Positions 8,613 to 17,727 of a DNA stretch of 64,000 bases are shown here, piece after piece. Position 1 is the stretch's first letter; every line of letters begins with the position of its first letter. Below the pieces are notes generated by a model, which was not told where the DNA came from, did not search any database, and saw only the letters and a program-made list of their open reading frames with translations. The translations under genes and the position numbers were made by a program. The stretch comes from a bacterium (GTDB taxonomy: Bacteria > CLD3 > SB21): NCBI GenBank assembly GCA_008933615.1, contig WBUR01000014.1, positions 17,020 to 81,019 on the forward strand. The letters run 5' to 3'.

Positions 8613-9785
8613 TCATTCAAAATTGACTTGGTTACGTCCGCCCGCCTTTGCTTTATATAAATTCTGATCTGCGCGGCCGATCAGTTCTTCGACGGAAATG
8701 CCATCGCCGGGAAAGTGCGATACGCCGAGAGAAATTGTTATGTTACGGGAAATCGGGATACTGGACTTAAACATATGCGTAAGATTCGTTGATAAATCTT
8801 CTACATTTTTGCGCACTTTTTCGCCGACAGAAAAAGCGCCGCGCTTATCCGTTTCCGTCAGAATGATTACAAATTCCTCTCCGCCGTATCTGGCCAGAAT
8901 GTCCGAATCCCTGATGCTTTCTCCTATATTCTTCGCAACCCATCTCAACACCTCATCGCCTATATGGTGGCCATAGGTATCGTTGAAGTCTTTGAAGTGA
9001 TCAATATCGATCATGATCAGCGACAATTCACGCTTATATCGTTTCGCTCGGTGAAGCTCCCGGAAAACCCGGTCATTGAAATAACGCCGGTTAAATACTT
9101 TGGTCAATTCATCTTTTATGGATATTTCAAGCGTGTGTTGATAGATCTTTGCACGCTCCACGGCGGTTGCCGTTTCATTAGAGATCAGCCTTAAAAATTC
9201 TTTTTCGTTCTCCCGCAGATCTCTGGACGAATGGAAGCACAACACCTTATTCACTTTTTTATTGGAAACAAACGGTACGCCGAGCACGCACGCGTCATTT
9301 TTTTTCTCAAAAAATTTCTGATAATTTTTTTCATGGGACACTTTTGGAACATATTCTTCTTTTTGAGTGCGCATCACAGTCTCGGCGATCTCTTTTTCAA
9401 CATCTAGGATATTTTTATTATTCTTATCTTTTGTTTTTTCTGTCATAAAATCGACGATCATCTGGCCTTGCGGATCCTTTTCAAATAACACAAATTGGTC
9501 AATAAAAGATATTTCACTGAGCATGTTTTGAATGATCGGATACAGCCGGTGGGTATCGTATGTCGAATTGAGTAAGGCGGCAATCTTGTACAGGATGCTC
9601 GTTTCTTCTAGCCGTTCGCTGAGCAGCCGGTTTTCGTCTTTCACCTGAAGAAAAGATTGTTCTAGTTCCAGCATTTTTTCTTTGAGCTGAGTGACTATCG
9701 TTTCGTCCACCAGATCAGCTGGAATTTTTTCTTGCGATGAATCCGCTTCATTGGGCATAGAAGGGTTATTCTCCGGATGTTTCAT
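8613..9785 (-). CDS. GAF-GGDEF diguanylate cyclase
   Basis: A 390-residue cytoplasmic protein predicted to make c-di-GMP. Residues about 30-62 form a coiled coil. Residues about 62-215 form a GAF-like sensor region ('ILYKIAALLNSTYD' start, 'VLCFHSSRDLRENEKEFLRL' end). The C-terminal GGDEF domain has 'DELTKVFNRRYF', the catalytic GGEEF at 301-305 and an I-site RDSD at 292-295. No membrane segment is visible. It is the last gene of the tig-clpP-clpX run, 37 nt downstream of clpX with no terminator visible between them. That suggests co-expression with the Clp protease, although the link could be accidental. Confidence 0.9.
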   Translation of the reverse strand: MKHPENNPSMPNEADSSQEKIPADLVDETIVTQLKEKMLELEQSFLQVKDENRLLSERLEETSILYKIAALLNSTYDTHRLYPIIQNMLSEISFIDQFVLFEKDPQGQMIVDFMTEKTKDKNNKNILDVEKEIAETVMRTQKEEYVPKVSHEKNYQKFFEKKNDACVLGVPFVSNKKVNKVLCFHSSRDLRENEKEFLRLISNETATAVERAKIYQHTLEISIKDELTKVFNRRYFNDRVFRELHRAKRYKRELSLIMIDIDHFKDFNDTYGHHIGDEVLRWVAKNIGESIRDSDILARYGGEEFVIILTETDKRGAFSVGEKVRKNVEDLSTNLTHMFKSSIPISRNITISLGVSHFPGDGISVEELIGRADQNLYKAKAGGRNQVNFE

Positions 9786-9822
9786 ATAAAAAATAGCAAA
9801 TGATTATTACAGACAGGATTAC

Positions 9823-11088
9823 TTATGCGGTTTGTTTGATTTCATCATCACCCGCGTCACGCAGGAGCATAACGGGCAAAGCGCCTTGAGTAACACACTC
9901 TTTGCTGATCACGCACGATTTGACGTTCGCTATAGATGGAAGGCGGTACATGATATCGATCATAAATTTTTCCATGATCGCACGCAGTCCGCGGGCGCCC
10001 GTTTTACGACGCATGGCCAGCGTTACAACTTCATGCAGCGCTTCTTCTTCAAATTGAAGCTCGACTTCTTCCAAGTTGAATAATTTTTGATATTGTTTGA
10101 CGATGGCGTTTTTCGGCTGCGTGAGGATAGCGAACAGCGCTTCTTCGGAAAGCTCTTCGAGCGAACACAATAACGGCAGACGTCCGATAAGTTCGGGAAT
10201 TAACCCAAATGACAAAAGATCATCCGGTTCCGTCATTTGCAGAACGTGGCTGATGTTGTGATGATCCTTGCTTTGAATTTCTGCGGTAAACCCGATATTC
10301 TTTTTGCCGATACGCGTTTGAATGATCTTGTCAATTCCCTCAAATGCCCCTCCGCAGATGAACAAAATATTTTTGGTGTTAATGCTGATAAGATTTTGTT
10401 CCGGATGTTTTCGGCCGCCTTTTGGAGGAACGTTGGCAACGGTACCTTCCAGAATCTTTAGCAGAGCCTGTTGAACGCCTTCACCGGAAACGTCGCGGGT
10501 GATGGACGGATTACCGCCCTTGCGTGCTATTTTATCAATTTCGTCAACATAAATAATTCCCTTTTCGGCAGCCGTGACATCATAATTGGCCGATTGTAAT
10601 AAGCGTACCAGGATGTTTTCGACGTCTTCTCCGACATATCCGGCTTCCGTCAGCGTCGTTGCATCCGCGATCGTGAAAGGCACGTTCAAAAACTTTGCCA
10701 ACGTTTGCGCGAGAAGCGTTTTACCGGTTCCGGTCGGGCCGATCAGAAGGATATTATTTTTTTCCAATTCGACATCGTTATCGATGTCATTCATGGAATT
10801 AATACGTTTGTAATGATTATACACCGCGACGGACAAAGATTTTTTCGCCTGATCCTGGCCGATGATATATTCGTCAAGCTTGGATTTGAGTTTTTCGGGC
10901 GTGATGTCAGCAAGCGGAACGATGGATTCCTTGGAGGAGTGCGACTTGATCATATCGAATGCATTGCGTACGCATTCGTTGCAGATGTGAACCCCATTGG
11001 GCCCGCTGATAATACTGTCTACCTCATCGGCGGACTTTCCGCAAAATGAACAATAGACTATTCGGGACATGTGGCTATGATCTTTCAT
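9823..11088 (-). CDS. clpX: ClpX, ATP-dependent unfoldase of ClpXP
   Basis: The 421-residue AAA+ unfoldase that feeds substrates to ClpP. The N-terminal zinc-binding domain has Cys13/Cys16 and Cys36/Cys39 in the CxxC pattern. The Walker A motif is GPTGTGKT at 117-124, Walker B is '[11 protein letters not shown]', and the ClpP-docking IGF tripeptide is present in 'KKNIGFTAE'. The C-terminal '[13 protein letters not shown]' sensor-2 region is intact. An alternative start at the second Met (residue 7) would also keep the zinc domain. It lies 42 nt downstream of clpP in the classical tig-clpP-clpX order. Confidence 0.97.
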   Translation of the reverse strand: MKDHSHMSRIVYCSFCGKSADEVDSIISGPNGVHICNECVRNAFDMIKSHSSKESIVPLADITPEKLKSKLDEYIIGQDQAKKSLSVAVYNHYKRINSMNDIDNDVELEKNNILLIGPTGTGKTLLAQTLAKFLNVPFTIADATTLTEAGYVGEDVENILVRLLQSANYDVTAAEKGIIYVDEIDKIARKGGNPSITRDVSGEGVQQALLKILEGTVANVPPKGGRKHPEQNLISINTKNILFICGGAFEGIDKIIQTRIGKKNIGFTAEIQSKDHHNISHVLQMTEPDDLLSFGLIPELIGRLPLLCSLEELSEEALFAILTQPKNAIVKQYQKLFNLEEVELQFEEEALHEVVTLAMRRKTGARGLRAIMEKFMIDIMYRLPSIANVKSCVISKECVTQGALPVMLLRDAGDDEIKQTA

Positions 11089-11130
11089 AATGTACCATCT
11101 TACTAAAAACCATTCGTGTAAGCAAACGAT

Positions 11131-11802
11131 TTATTTCTTCGCACGTACCAGAATTTCGTCAATAATACCGTATTCTTTGGCCTGAGCGGCCGACATGAAG
11201 AAATTCCTATCGGTATCTTTTTCGATTTGGTCCAACTTCTGTCCGGTTTTTTCCGTAATGATCAGATTGAGGTGCTGTTTCAGCGTCACAATCTCATTCA
11301 TATATATTTCAATATCTGAAGATTGTCCCTGAGTTTCGCCCATCGGCTGATGCACCATGACCCGCGCATGAGGTAAAGCATACCTTTTGCCTTTGGTGCC
11401 GGCCATGAGAAGAATCGCGCCCATGCTCGCAGCCAATCCCATACAAGTGGTCTGCACGTCGGGTTTGATGTAGGTCATCGTGTCAAAGATCGCCAAACCT
11501 GAAGTGACGCTTCCGCCGGGGCTGTTGATATACATAATGATGTCTTTGTCGGGATCGTTGGCTTCAAGAAAAAGTAATTGTGCGATGATCAGATTGGACA
11601 CCGTATCGTCGATCGGCGTTCCCAAAAAGATAATGCGTTCCATCAAAAGGCGGGAATAGATATCGTAGGATCGCTCGATCTGCCCTTTTTGTTCAACTAC
11701 ATACGGGAACGGGATCTGCGATGCGACGGCATTCAGATTGGAAAACTGCGTATCATCCAGTTTCGAAAATTCCTTTTGTACAAACTCTTTATGACGTTTC
11801 AT
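11131..11802 (-). CDS. clpP: ClpP, proteolytic subunit of ClpXP/ClpCP
   Basis: The 223-residue serine protease subunit. The nucleophile Ser126 lies in GLAASMGA and the base His151 in VMVHQP. At the position of the third triad residue (Asp in E. coli 'DTERDRF') this protein reads 'DTDRNFF', so Asn200 replaces Asp; the codon is AAT. The N-terminus is about 20-30 residues longer than usual. The start is supported by an AAGG-type Shine-Dalgarno 10 nt upstream. '[17 protein letters not shown]' then aligns with the mature N-terminus. It lies between tig (20 nt) and clpX (42 nt). ClpC at 22287 is a second potential partner. Confidence 0.95.
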   Translation of the reverse strand: MKRHKEFVQKEFSKLDDTQFSNLNAVASQIPFPYVVEQKGQIERSYDIYSRLLMERIIFLGTPIDDTVSNLIIAQLLFLEANDPDKDIIMYINSPGGSVTSGLAIFDTMTYIKPDVQTTCMGLAASMGAILLMAGTKGKRYALPHARVMVHQPMGETQGQSSDIEIYMNEIVTLKQHLNLIITEKTGQKLDQIEKDTDRNFFMSAAQAKEYGIIDEILVRAKK

Positions 11803-11822
11803 GTTCTACCTTGAATTAGTTT

Positions 11823-13115
11823 TTAAACAATTAGATCGGACTTCTTTTCTTCCTGCGGCGCCGATAACGTGTCCGGCACTTCCTCAATAACGGAATTAGA
11901 TTCCAAAAATTTCATCAGTTTTTCTTCGATCAAATAATCTTCGAAGTTTTTTTGCTCCGTCTCAGTTTTAAAATCAATATTGATCTGATCTCTGCTCACT
12001 TTATTATGTTCTGCCATGCGGTCGCGGTATGCTTCAATATCTTCCGGCGTCACCGTCATTTTTTCGGCTTCAATGATCTTTTTCCTCGCCAGCATCCACT
12101 TTACGTCTCGGATCGCCGCTGGACGATACCTGTCAATGATGTATTGATCTTCTACTTTTTGCCCTTTCAGACGCTGTTTTACCATGTCCCCGATACGCTG
12201 AATCGCATTATCCACCAGAGGTTCCGGAGATGGAATTTCGTTATTCTTAATAATCTCGTCTATGATACGTTCGTTCAACTGTTTCGCCGAATCATCTTCC
12301 CAACGTTTCTTCAAGTTCTCTTTTACATCGGCTATGAATTTTTCGAGGCTTTCAAAACCGAGGTCTTTGGCAAATTCATCATCTAGTTCCGGCAACTGCA
12401 CTTCTTCGATCTTGCGCACAGTGACCGTCATGTGTTCGTGTTCTCCTTCTTTTGCTTCCGGCCCTTTCGATACGTGCAGATTGCGCGATTCACCCTGTTT
12501 CGCTCCGATCAATCCGTCGATAAAATCCTGACCGACGTACTGCGTGGTCAACGGAATCCGACGATCGGTAAACTTCTTCCCGATGATCGGCAAATCGGAA
12601 TGATCAAGCATTTGAATGTCACAGGTAACAAAATTTCCGGTTGCAACGGTTTCCGCTATCTTCATCGTTGAGTAATTTTCACGAAGGCGCTCTACCGTAG
12701 AAGAAACCTCGTCGTCTTTTAGATCGTGAATTTCTTTCTGAACTTTCAAGTTCTTATAATTCGGAACTTCATACGTCGGCATGACTTCTACGGTCACATC
12801 AAACGTCATCGGCTGGTCTTTCTTGAAACTAACATTATCAATCTGCCCTATGGCGATCGCTTCGGTTTTGGTGTCCTTAATAGCTTGTTTGTAAAATTCC
12901 TCAACGATCACGGGAAGCGCTTCTGAATTGATCTGTTCACCAAATTTTTTCAATACGACGTCTCGTGGCGCTTTGCCTTTACGAAAACCTTGTATTTGGG
13001 CTTCCTCACGATACATTTCCAATGCCTCATCAAAAAACGGAAGCATTTCCGCAGCCGAAATTTCCACGTGCAATTTTCGCTGATTCGCGTCCTCGCTTAC
13101 AACCTGTGCTAACAA
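11823..13115 (-). CDS. tig: trigger factor, ribosome-bound chaperone (TTG start)
   Basis: A ribosome-associated chaperone and FKBP-type prolyl isomerase of about 430 residues. It has the ribosome-docking signature 'GFRKGKAPRDVV' in the N-terminal domain, the PPIase domain in the middle ('GNFVTCDIQML' to 'VRKIEEVQLPEL'), and a long helical C-terminal domain. I place the start at the TTG at 13115. A perfect AAGGAG (13122-13127 on the complement) sits 6 nt upstream, and the protein then begins at 'LAQVVSEDANQRKLHVEI'. The frame stays open upstream to 13181 but would run into the tRNA-Leu gene. It is the first protein gene of tig-clpP-clpX. Confidence 0.95.
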   Translation of the reverse strand: MLAQVVSEDANQRKLHVEISAAEMLPFFDEALEMYREEAQIQGFRKGKAPRDVVLKKFGEQINSEALPVIVEEFYKQAIKDTKTEAIAIGQIDNVSFKKDQPMTFDVTVEVMPTYEVPNYKNLKVQKEIHDLKDDEVSSTVERLRENYSTMKIAETVATGNFVTCDIQMLDHSDLPIIGKKFTDRRIPLTTQYVGQDFIDGLIGAKQGESRNLHVSKGPEAKEGEHEHMTVTVRKIEEVQLPELDDEFAKDLGFESLEKFIADVKENLKKRWEDDSAKQLNERIIDEIIKNNEIPSPEPLVDNAIQRIGDMVKQRLKGQKVEDQYIIDRYRPAAIRDVKWMLARKKIIEAEKMTVTPEDIEAYRDRMAEHNKVSRDQINIDFKTETEQKNFEDYLIEEKLMKFLESNSVIEEVPDTLSAPQEEKKSDLIV

Positions 13116-13156
13116 ACTTAACTCCTTCTTAATTAATAGATTAATAATTAAAAGAG

Positions 13157-13238
13157 TGCGGGATGAGGGACTTGAACCCACACGGTGTTACCCACCAGAT
13201 CCTAAGTCTGGCGCGTCTGCCAATTTCGCCAATCCCGC
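13157..13238 (-). tRNA. tRNA-Leu (UAG)
   Basis: An 82-nt class II tRNA on the minus strand. The acceptor arms are GCGGGAT and ATCCCGC with discriminator A. The anticodon stem-loop CCAGA-CTTAGGA-TCTGG gives anticodon UAG, followed by a long variable arm (GGTAACACC) and T arm with GGTTCAAGTCC. CCA is not encoded. It lies 41 nt upstream of the trigger factor start and shares its strand, so it is probably cut from the tig transcript leader. Confidence 0.95.
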
Positions 13239-13257
13239 ATTTTTTCAAAAGGGCAAA

Positions 13258-13286
13258 AATATAGTTAAGTCAGGTCGGAAATTCAA
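13258..13286 (-). promoter_or_regulatory. promoter for tRNA-Leu/tig-clpPX
   Basis: On the minus strand TTGAAT (-35, 13286-13281), 17 nt, TATATT (-10, 13263-13258). Transcription would begin about 12 nt before the tRNA-Leu 5' end. No other promoter is evident between the tRNA and tig. Confidence 0.65.
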
Positions 13287-13479
13287 GTTTTTTAATTAAT
13301 ATAGAGCTGAATTGGTGTTATTCAAAAATACAATTGAGGTGTTTTCTAGAAGAGAAAAAAATTGATGATTTCTAGTTGTGCTATATCCTCCAGAGAACTT
13401 TAGCTTGATAATCTTCAGTTATAACTTTATTTTAAATAAATTTTTGTCTTTACCAGATCCAACTTCTTTCGGTGAGAAT

Positions 13480-15912
13480 ATGAAACGTTTAATCATGCTG
13501 CTGTTATTTTCCATAGTGAAGATAAATTCCGTTTACGGACAAATCGGAGCGATAGCCCCTTATCATACGCAAAATAATTTTCAACTTGCATCTCCCGGGG
13601 CTATGGGCGTAGGCCTTTATGGATATGAAAATCCGGCCATGCTGAATTATCTTCATCAGCCCGATCTTATGTTCACATGGAATTCAAATGCCGGTTACGT
13701 TCAGGCGCCTTGGAATAGTCCGGATCAATGGGGCCTATTCATGGCTGTACCGCATCTTGGTTTCGGAGTCATTCACACAAAACTTCCGAATTCAGTTTCT
13801 GCCGTCAGCGATTACCGAATTTCTCTGGGATTCGGCAACAAGTCGTTTAGCAGCGGATTCGGTTACGGCTGGTCAACCGGAGACCGCAGCATTTTCAAAA
13901 GGCAAAATGTGTTCACGTCCGGCATGCTCATCCGGCCGATACGGTATGCATCGTTAGGATTGGCCGGTTCGTGGGCTACATCAGGCGGAGTGAAAGAGGG
14001 CGTTGTTGACCTCGCCATTCGTCCGTTTGGAACAGAATTGATCACGCTTTTCTCCGATTATGCCATTCAAAACAAAAAACCTTATGACAAAAGTACATGG
14101 AGCGCCGGCGCTGCGGTCGAAGCTTTGCCTGGCATACGGTTTACGGGAAGATATTTCGACAGCAAAGTATTTACGGTAGGCGTACAGATAAGTTTGGGTC
14201 ATACGGGATTTAGTGCTCAATCGAATTACGATAAGTCCGGTGGACAGAATTACAGAACTTATGCCGTACGGCTCGGCGCATATGACCGAAATGTGTTGAG
14301 AAAAACCGCTCAGGAAAAGAAAAAATACGTGGAGATGAATTTGCTTGGCCCGGTACGATATCAGAAATTTTTGTGGTTTGATAAATCCAATACGCTTGCA
14401 GGGCTGCTCAAAACCATCGAAGCGGCAAAGAACGATCCTGCTGTTGCGGGCCTTGCCATCAATACTTCCGGTATGGATGTTAATCGTGAACTTTCATGGG
14501 AACTTCGCGAAAAACTGAAAGATTTTAAAACCTCCGGAAAACATGTGATCGTGTATATAGACCGTGGAGGTATTATCGAATATCATTTTGCATCGATCGC
14601 CGACAAGATCGTTATGGACCCCGCGGGAATAATCGCCCTTGAAGGATTCATTATGGGGCGAACATTTCTGAGAGGTACGTTAGAGAAACTCGGTATCGGG
14701 TATGACGAATGGCGTTTTTTCAAATACAAGTCGGCGAACGAAACGCTCACGCGTGATAGTATGTCCGAAGGCGACCGCGAGCAGCGCCAGAAATTAATGA
14801 ACGATCTGTATGAGCTTATCAAATCCGAAATTTGCGATTCTCGGAAGATCGCGCCGGAAAAATTTGACGAGTTAGTAAACGAATCATTCCTATTCATGCC
14901 CAAAGAAGCTTTGTCGATCGGCCTGGTTGATGCCCTTGGACGTTGGGACGAAGTTAAAAATATGATCAAAAAAATCGAAGGCGAAGAAAAAACGTTCATG
15001 CGATCACGCATGCTCGAAGCCTTCATGTTGCCAAAGGATAATTACTGGGGTGAGAAACCGCAGATCGCAGTCATTTATGCGCTTGGCGAATGTGCGATGG
15101 ATCAGGGAATTAAAGCGCGGAAATTAGTGAAAGTAATTGAGAAAGCCGCTAAGGACGCGCGGGTCAAAGCAATTGTATTTCGCGTAGATTCTCCCGGCGG
15201 TGACGGCATGGCATCGGACATTGTGGCCGAGGCTTTGCGCAACGCTAAATCAAAAAAGCCGGTGATCGTTTCACAAGGGTTTGTTGCCGCGTCGGGCGGG
15301 TACTGGCTCTCCATGTATGCCGATACGATTGTCGCCGCGCCGCAAACTATCACAGGCTCCATCGGCGTCATCGGCGGATGGCTTTATAATAACGGCTTCA
15401 AAGAAAAACTAGGCATGACCACCGATTTTGTAAAAGTTGGAAAACACGCCGACCTCGGATTTGGATTTAGGATGCCGTTTATCGGGCTCGGCCTTCCCGA
15501 CCGCAACATGACGTCGGAGGAACGAGCCAAAGCGGAATATTTTATCACTTCATTTTACAAAGAATTTGTCACCAAAGTTGCGGACGGACGAAAAAGATCG
15601 TATGACGATATCCATGCGATCGCCCAAGGGCGCGTTTGGTCGGGTGTTGACGGGAAACGGAACGGGCTGGTTGACGTGCTCGGCGGATTAGAAACGGCAA
15701 TTCAAATTGCCAAAGACCGTGCAGGACTTACGAAAGAGTCTGTTCAAATCATCGAAATGCCGAAACCGGATGTTTTTGATCCGAATATATTCATGCCAAA
15801 ACTTTTTGGCGTCGAATTCCAAAAGGATAAAGTGATCGAGCACATAAAATTCCGTCTCGATCATAACGGCGAACCGATGCCGATCATGCCGCTGGAGGAC
15901 ACGGAATTATGA
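13480..15912 (+). CDS. SppA-type signal peptide peptidase with N-terminal beta domain
   Basis: An 810-residue exported protein. I start it at ATG 13480, after a GGTGAG ribosome site. That gives an N-terminal signal sequence ending near 'NSVYGQ'; an in-frame codon at 13378 would only add an unlikely leader. Residues about 20-280 are glycine- and aromatic-rich with alternating hydrophobicity ('GFGYGWSTGDRS', 'YASLGLAGSWA'), like an outer-membrane beta-structure. Two S49 peptidase domains follow. Lys417 (YKSAN) in the first and Ser605 (AASGGYW) in the second form the Ser-Lys dyad of the long E. coli-type SppA. The N-terminal part is not usual for SppA and suggests an envelope- or outer-membrane-anchored protease. 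It is 19 nt upstream of the UDG gene. Confidence 0.88.
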   Translation: MKRLIMLLLFSIVKINSVYGQIGAIAPYHTQNNFQLASPGAMGVGLYGYENPAMLNYLHQPDLMFTWNSNAGYVQAPWNSPDQWGLFMAVPHLGFGVIHTKLPNSVSAVSDYRISLGFGNKSFSSGFGYGWSTGDRSIFKRQNVFTSGMLIRPIRYASLGLAGSWATSGGVKEGVVDLAIRPFGTELITLFSDYAIQNKKPYDKSTWSAGAAVEALPGIRFTGRYFDSKVFTVGVQISLGHTGFSAQSNYDKSGGQNYRTYAVRLGAYDRNVLRKTAQEKKKYVEMNLLGPVRYQKFLWFDKSNTLAGLLKTIEAAKNDPAVAGLAINTSGMDVNRELSWELREKLKDFKTSGKHVIVYIDRGGIIEYHFASIADKIVMDPAGIIALEGFIMGRTFLRGTLEKLGIGYDEWRFFKYKSANETLTRDSMSEGDREQRQKLMNDLYELIKSEICDSRKIAPEKFDELVNESFLFMPKEALSIGLVDALGRWDEVKNMIKKIEGEEKTFMRSRMLEAFMLPKDNYWGEKPQIAVIYALGECAMDQGIKARKLVKVIEKAAKDARVKAIVFRVDSPGGDGMASDIVAEALRNAKSKKPVIVSQGFVAASGGYWLSMYADTIVAAPQTITGSIGVIGGWLYNNGFKEKLGMTTDFVKVGKHADLGFGFRMPFIGLGLPDRNMTSEERAKAEYFITSFYKEFVTKVADGRKRSYDDIHAIAQGRVWSGVDGKRNGLVDVLGGLETAIQIAKDRAGLTKESVQIIEMPKPDVFDPNIFMPKLFGVEFQKDKVIEHIKFRLDHNGEPMPIMPLEDTEL

Positions 15913-15931
15913 TGCTAAGCATAGTTTTATA

Positions 15932-16690
15932 ATGAGCAATAGGCAGAACATATTATCGGAAGCGAAGGCCTTTCTAAATCAACAGGAAGAACTGTACGGC
16001 AGCGAAGTAGTGATCGAAAGAAAGTCACTTCTTCCAAATACTCAACCGAAAGCGGATGTGAAGAAAAAAACAAAAAAAGATCATTCCACTGTTGGCGAAC
16101 CGGGAACTATGAAATATGATTCAATACCAAGCCTGGACGAATTAAAAAAATCTGTTTCTGCATGCACAAAATGTTCGTTATGTAAAACCCGAACTCAAAC
16201 CGTGTTCGGATCCGGTAGTACAAAAGCTGCCATTCTCTTTGTTGGCGAAGCGCCCGGCGCAGACGAAGATGCGCAGGGATTGCCATTCGTCGGACGCGCA
16301 GGACAGTTGCTTACGAAAATGATCGAAGAGCCTCGTTCGTTGGGCCTGCCGCGCAGTGAGGTATATATAGCCAATATACTCAAGTGCCGCCCTCCGGAAA
16401 ACCGCAAACCTCAATCTCAGGAAATAACTCAGTGCGAACCGTATCTTATCGCGCAAATTGAAAATATCAAACCACGGATCATTTGCGCGCTCGGCGCGAC
16501 CGCGGCAAATACCCTTCTGAATAATACATTATCCATGGGCGCGATGCGCGGGCAGACCTATGATTATCACGGGACACCGTTGCTAGTAACCTATCATCCG
16601 GCGGCGCTTTTGCGTAATCCTAACTGGAAACAACCCGCCTGGGAAGATATGCTGCGCCTCCGCGCGATATTCGAGGAGACAAAAGCCTAA
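15932..16690 (+). CDS. family 4 uracil-DNA glycosylase
   Basis: Removes uracil from DNA in base excision repair. The 252-residue protein has the [4Fe-4S] ligands of family 4: the CTKC pair at 78-81, Cys in 'ILKCRPPENR' and Cys in 'ITQCEPYL'. The catalytic motif 'GEAPGADEDAQGLPFVG' is at about 105-121 and the 'YHPAALLRNP' motif is near the C-terminus. The first 65 residues are a charged extension of the kind seen in longer family 4 members. It overlaps the start of holA by one base (TAATG), so the two are translationally coupled. Confidence 0.93.
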   Translation: MSNRQNILSEAKAFLNQQEELYGSEVVIERKSLLPNTQPKADVKKKTKKDHSTVGEPGTMKYDSIPSLDELKKSVSACTKCSLCKTRTQTVFGSGSTKAAILFVGEAPGADEDAQGLPFVGRAGQLLTKMIEEPRSLGLPRSEVYIANILKCRPPENRKPQSQEITQCEPYLIAQIENIKPRIICALGATAANTLLNNTLSMGAMRGQTYDYHGTPLLVTYHPAALLRNPNWKQPAWEDMLRLRAIFEETKA

Positions 16691-17727
16691 TGGCGCGACA
16701 GGAGAAAGGGATTCCCTATCAGACGGTGCTGAAGAATATAAAAAAAGGGGACATCGGTTCTACTTATTTGTTCTACGGCGACGATTTATTTTTGGCCGAC
16801 GATCTAATTGATACGATTATTTTCAAGGTCTTTAATGCCGAAAAGGACGATTTTAATCTGCACATATTTTACGGAAAAGAATCCCGTGGTGAAGACATTC
16901 TGAACGCGGCGATGAGCTTTCCCATTATGGCAGAGAAGAAAGTAATTATCCTAAAGGACATTGAGCAACTTGATAAGAACAGCGTCGAATCGCTGACGGA
17001 CTATTTCAAAAATCCGCACGATTCCACCATCTTTGTTGCGGTAAGCGGGAAAGCCGATTTTCGTAAAAATCCTTTTAAGATACTTGAACAGAAAGCCGTG
17101 TGCGTTAAACTCGAGAAACTCAATGACCGAGACATACCGGACTGGATCGAAGCCGGCGTGATGCAAAAGGAAAAAAAAATCGAGCCGCGTGCCGCCATGT
17201 TGATGGCCGCGCGCAGCGATGTCTCTATGCGCGATCTGTACAACCAGATTGAGAAATTGTGTACCTATATCGGCGTTCGCGATACGATCAACGAAGAAGA
17301 TATCGAGTCCGTGATCGGCATTTCGCGTCAGTACAATATTTTTGAATTATCCAATGCCATCGGCATGAAAGACGCGGCTCGCGCTATTTCCATTTTTAAT
17401 CAAATGTATTATGTCGGCGAGCAGCCTGTGGGCATGATCGTGATGCTGCACAGGCAGTTTATTCTACTTTGGCAGATCTGCGATAAACGCGAAGCCGGAC
17501 GTCCATTTAAGGAAATTGAAAATTACATGATGACGAACTACCGCATTTATCCCAACTTTTTTCAAAATGATTATTGGCCGCAGGCGCAGAATTATTCGAC
17601 ATCCGAAATACAAAGTTGTTTTTCTTATCTCCTCGATGCGGATGTTCAATTGAAATCCAGTTCCGTTAAGAACGATTTGATTATGCAGAAACTTATTTTC
17701 CAGCTTATCCGTGGAAACGCCACATGA
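16690..17727 (+). CDS. holA: DNA polymerase III delta subunit
   Basis: The clamp-loader delta subunit that opens the beta sliding clamp. The 345-residue protein has the family N-terminus ('IKKGDIGSTYLFYGDDLFLADDLI'-type fold start), the 'MSFPIMAEKKVIILKDIEQL' segment, and a helical collar-domain C-terminus with 'YFQND'-like 'FFQNDYW'. Delta lacks ATPase motifs and none are seen. It starts on the last base of the UDG stop and overlaps the following sigma-factor gene by 4 nt (ATGA). The UDG-holA-sigma run is therefore one tightly coupled transcription unit. Confidence 0.93.
   Translation: MARQEKGIPYQTVLKNIKKGDIGSTYLFYGDDLFLADDLIDTIIFKVFNAEKDDFNLHIFYGKESRGEDILNAAMSFPIMAEKKVIILKDIEQLDKNSVESLTDYFKNPHDSTIFVAVSGKADFRKNPFKILEQKAVCVKLEKLNDRDIPDWIEAGVMQKEKKIEPRAAMLMAARSDVSMRDLYNQIEKLCTYIGVRDTINEEDIESVIGISRQYNIFELSNAIGMKDAARAISIFNQMYYVGEQPVGMIVMLHRQFILLWQICDKREAGRPFKEIENYMMTNYRIYPNFFQNDYWPQAQNYSTSEIQSCFSYLLDADVQLKSSSVKNDLIMQKLIFQLIRGNAT

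Noticed and set aside
8463..8660. 65-codon open frame across the tRNA-Lys gene
   Set aside because: It translates the tRNA and terminator sequence; no ribosome site and no protein-like composition.
13116..13181. Extended N-terminus of trigger factor reaching into tRNA-Leu
   Set aside because: The extension overlaps the tRNA 3' end and lies upstream of the real AAGGAG site; the TTG at 13115 fits better.
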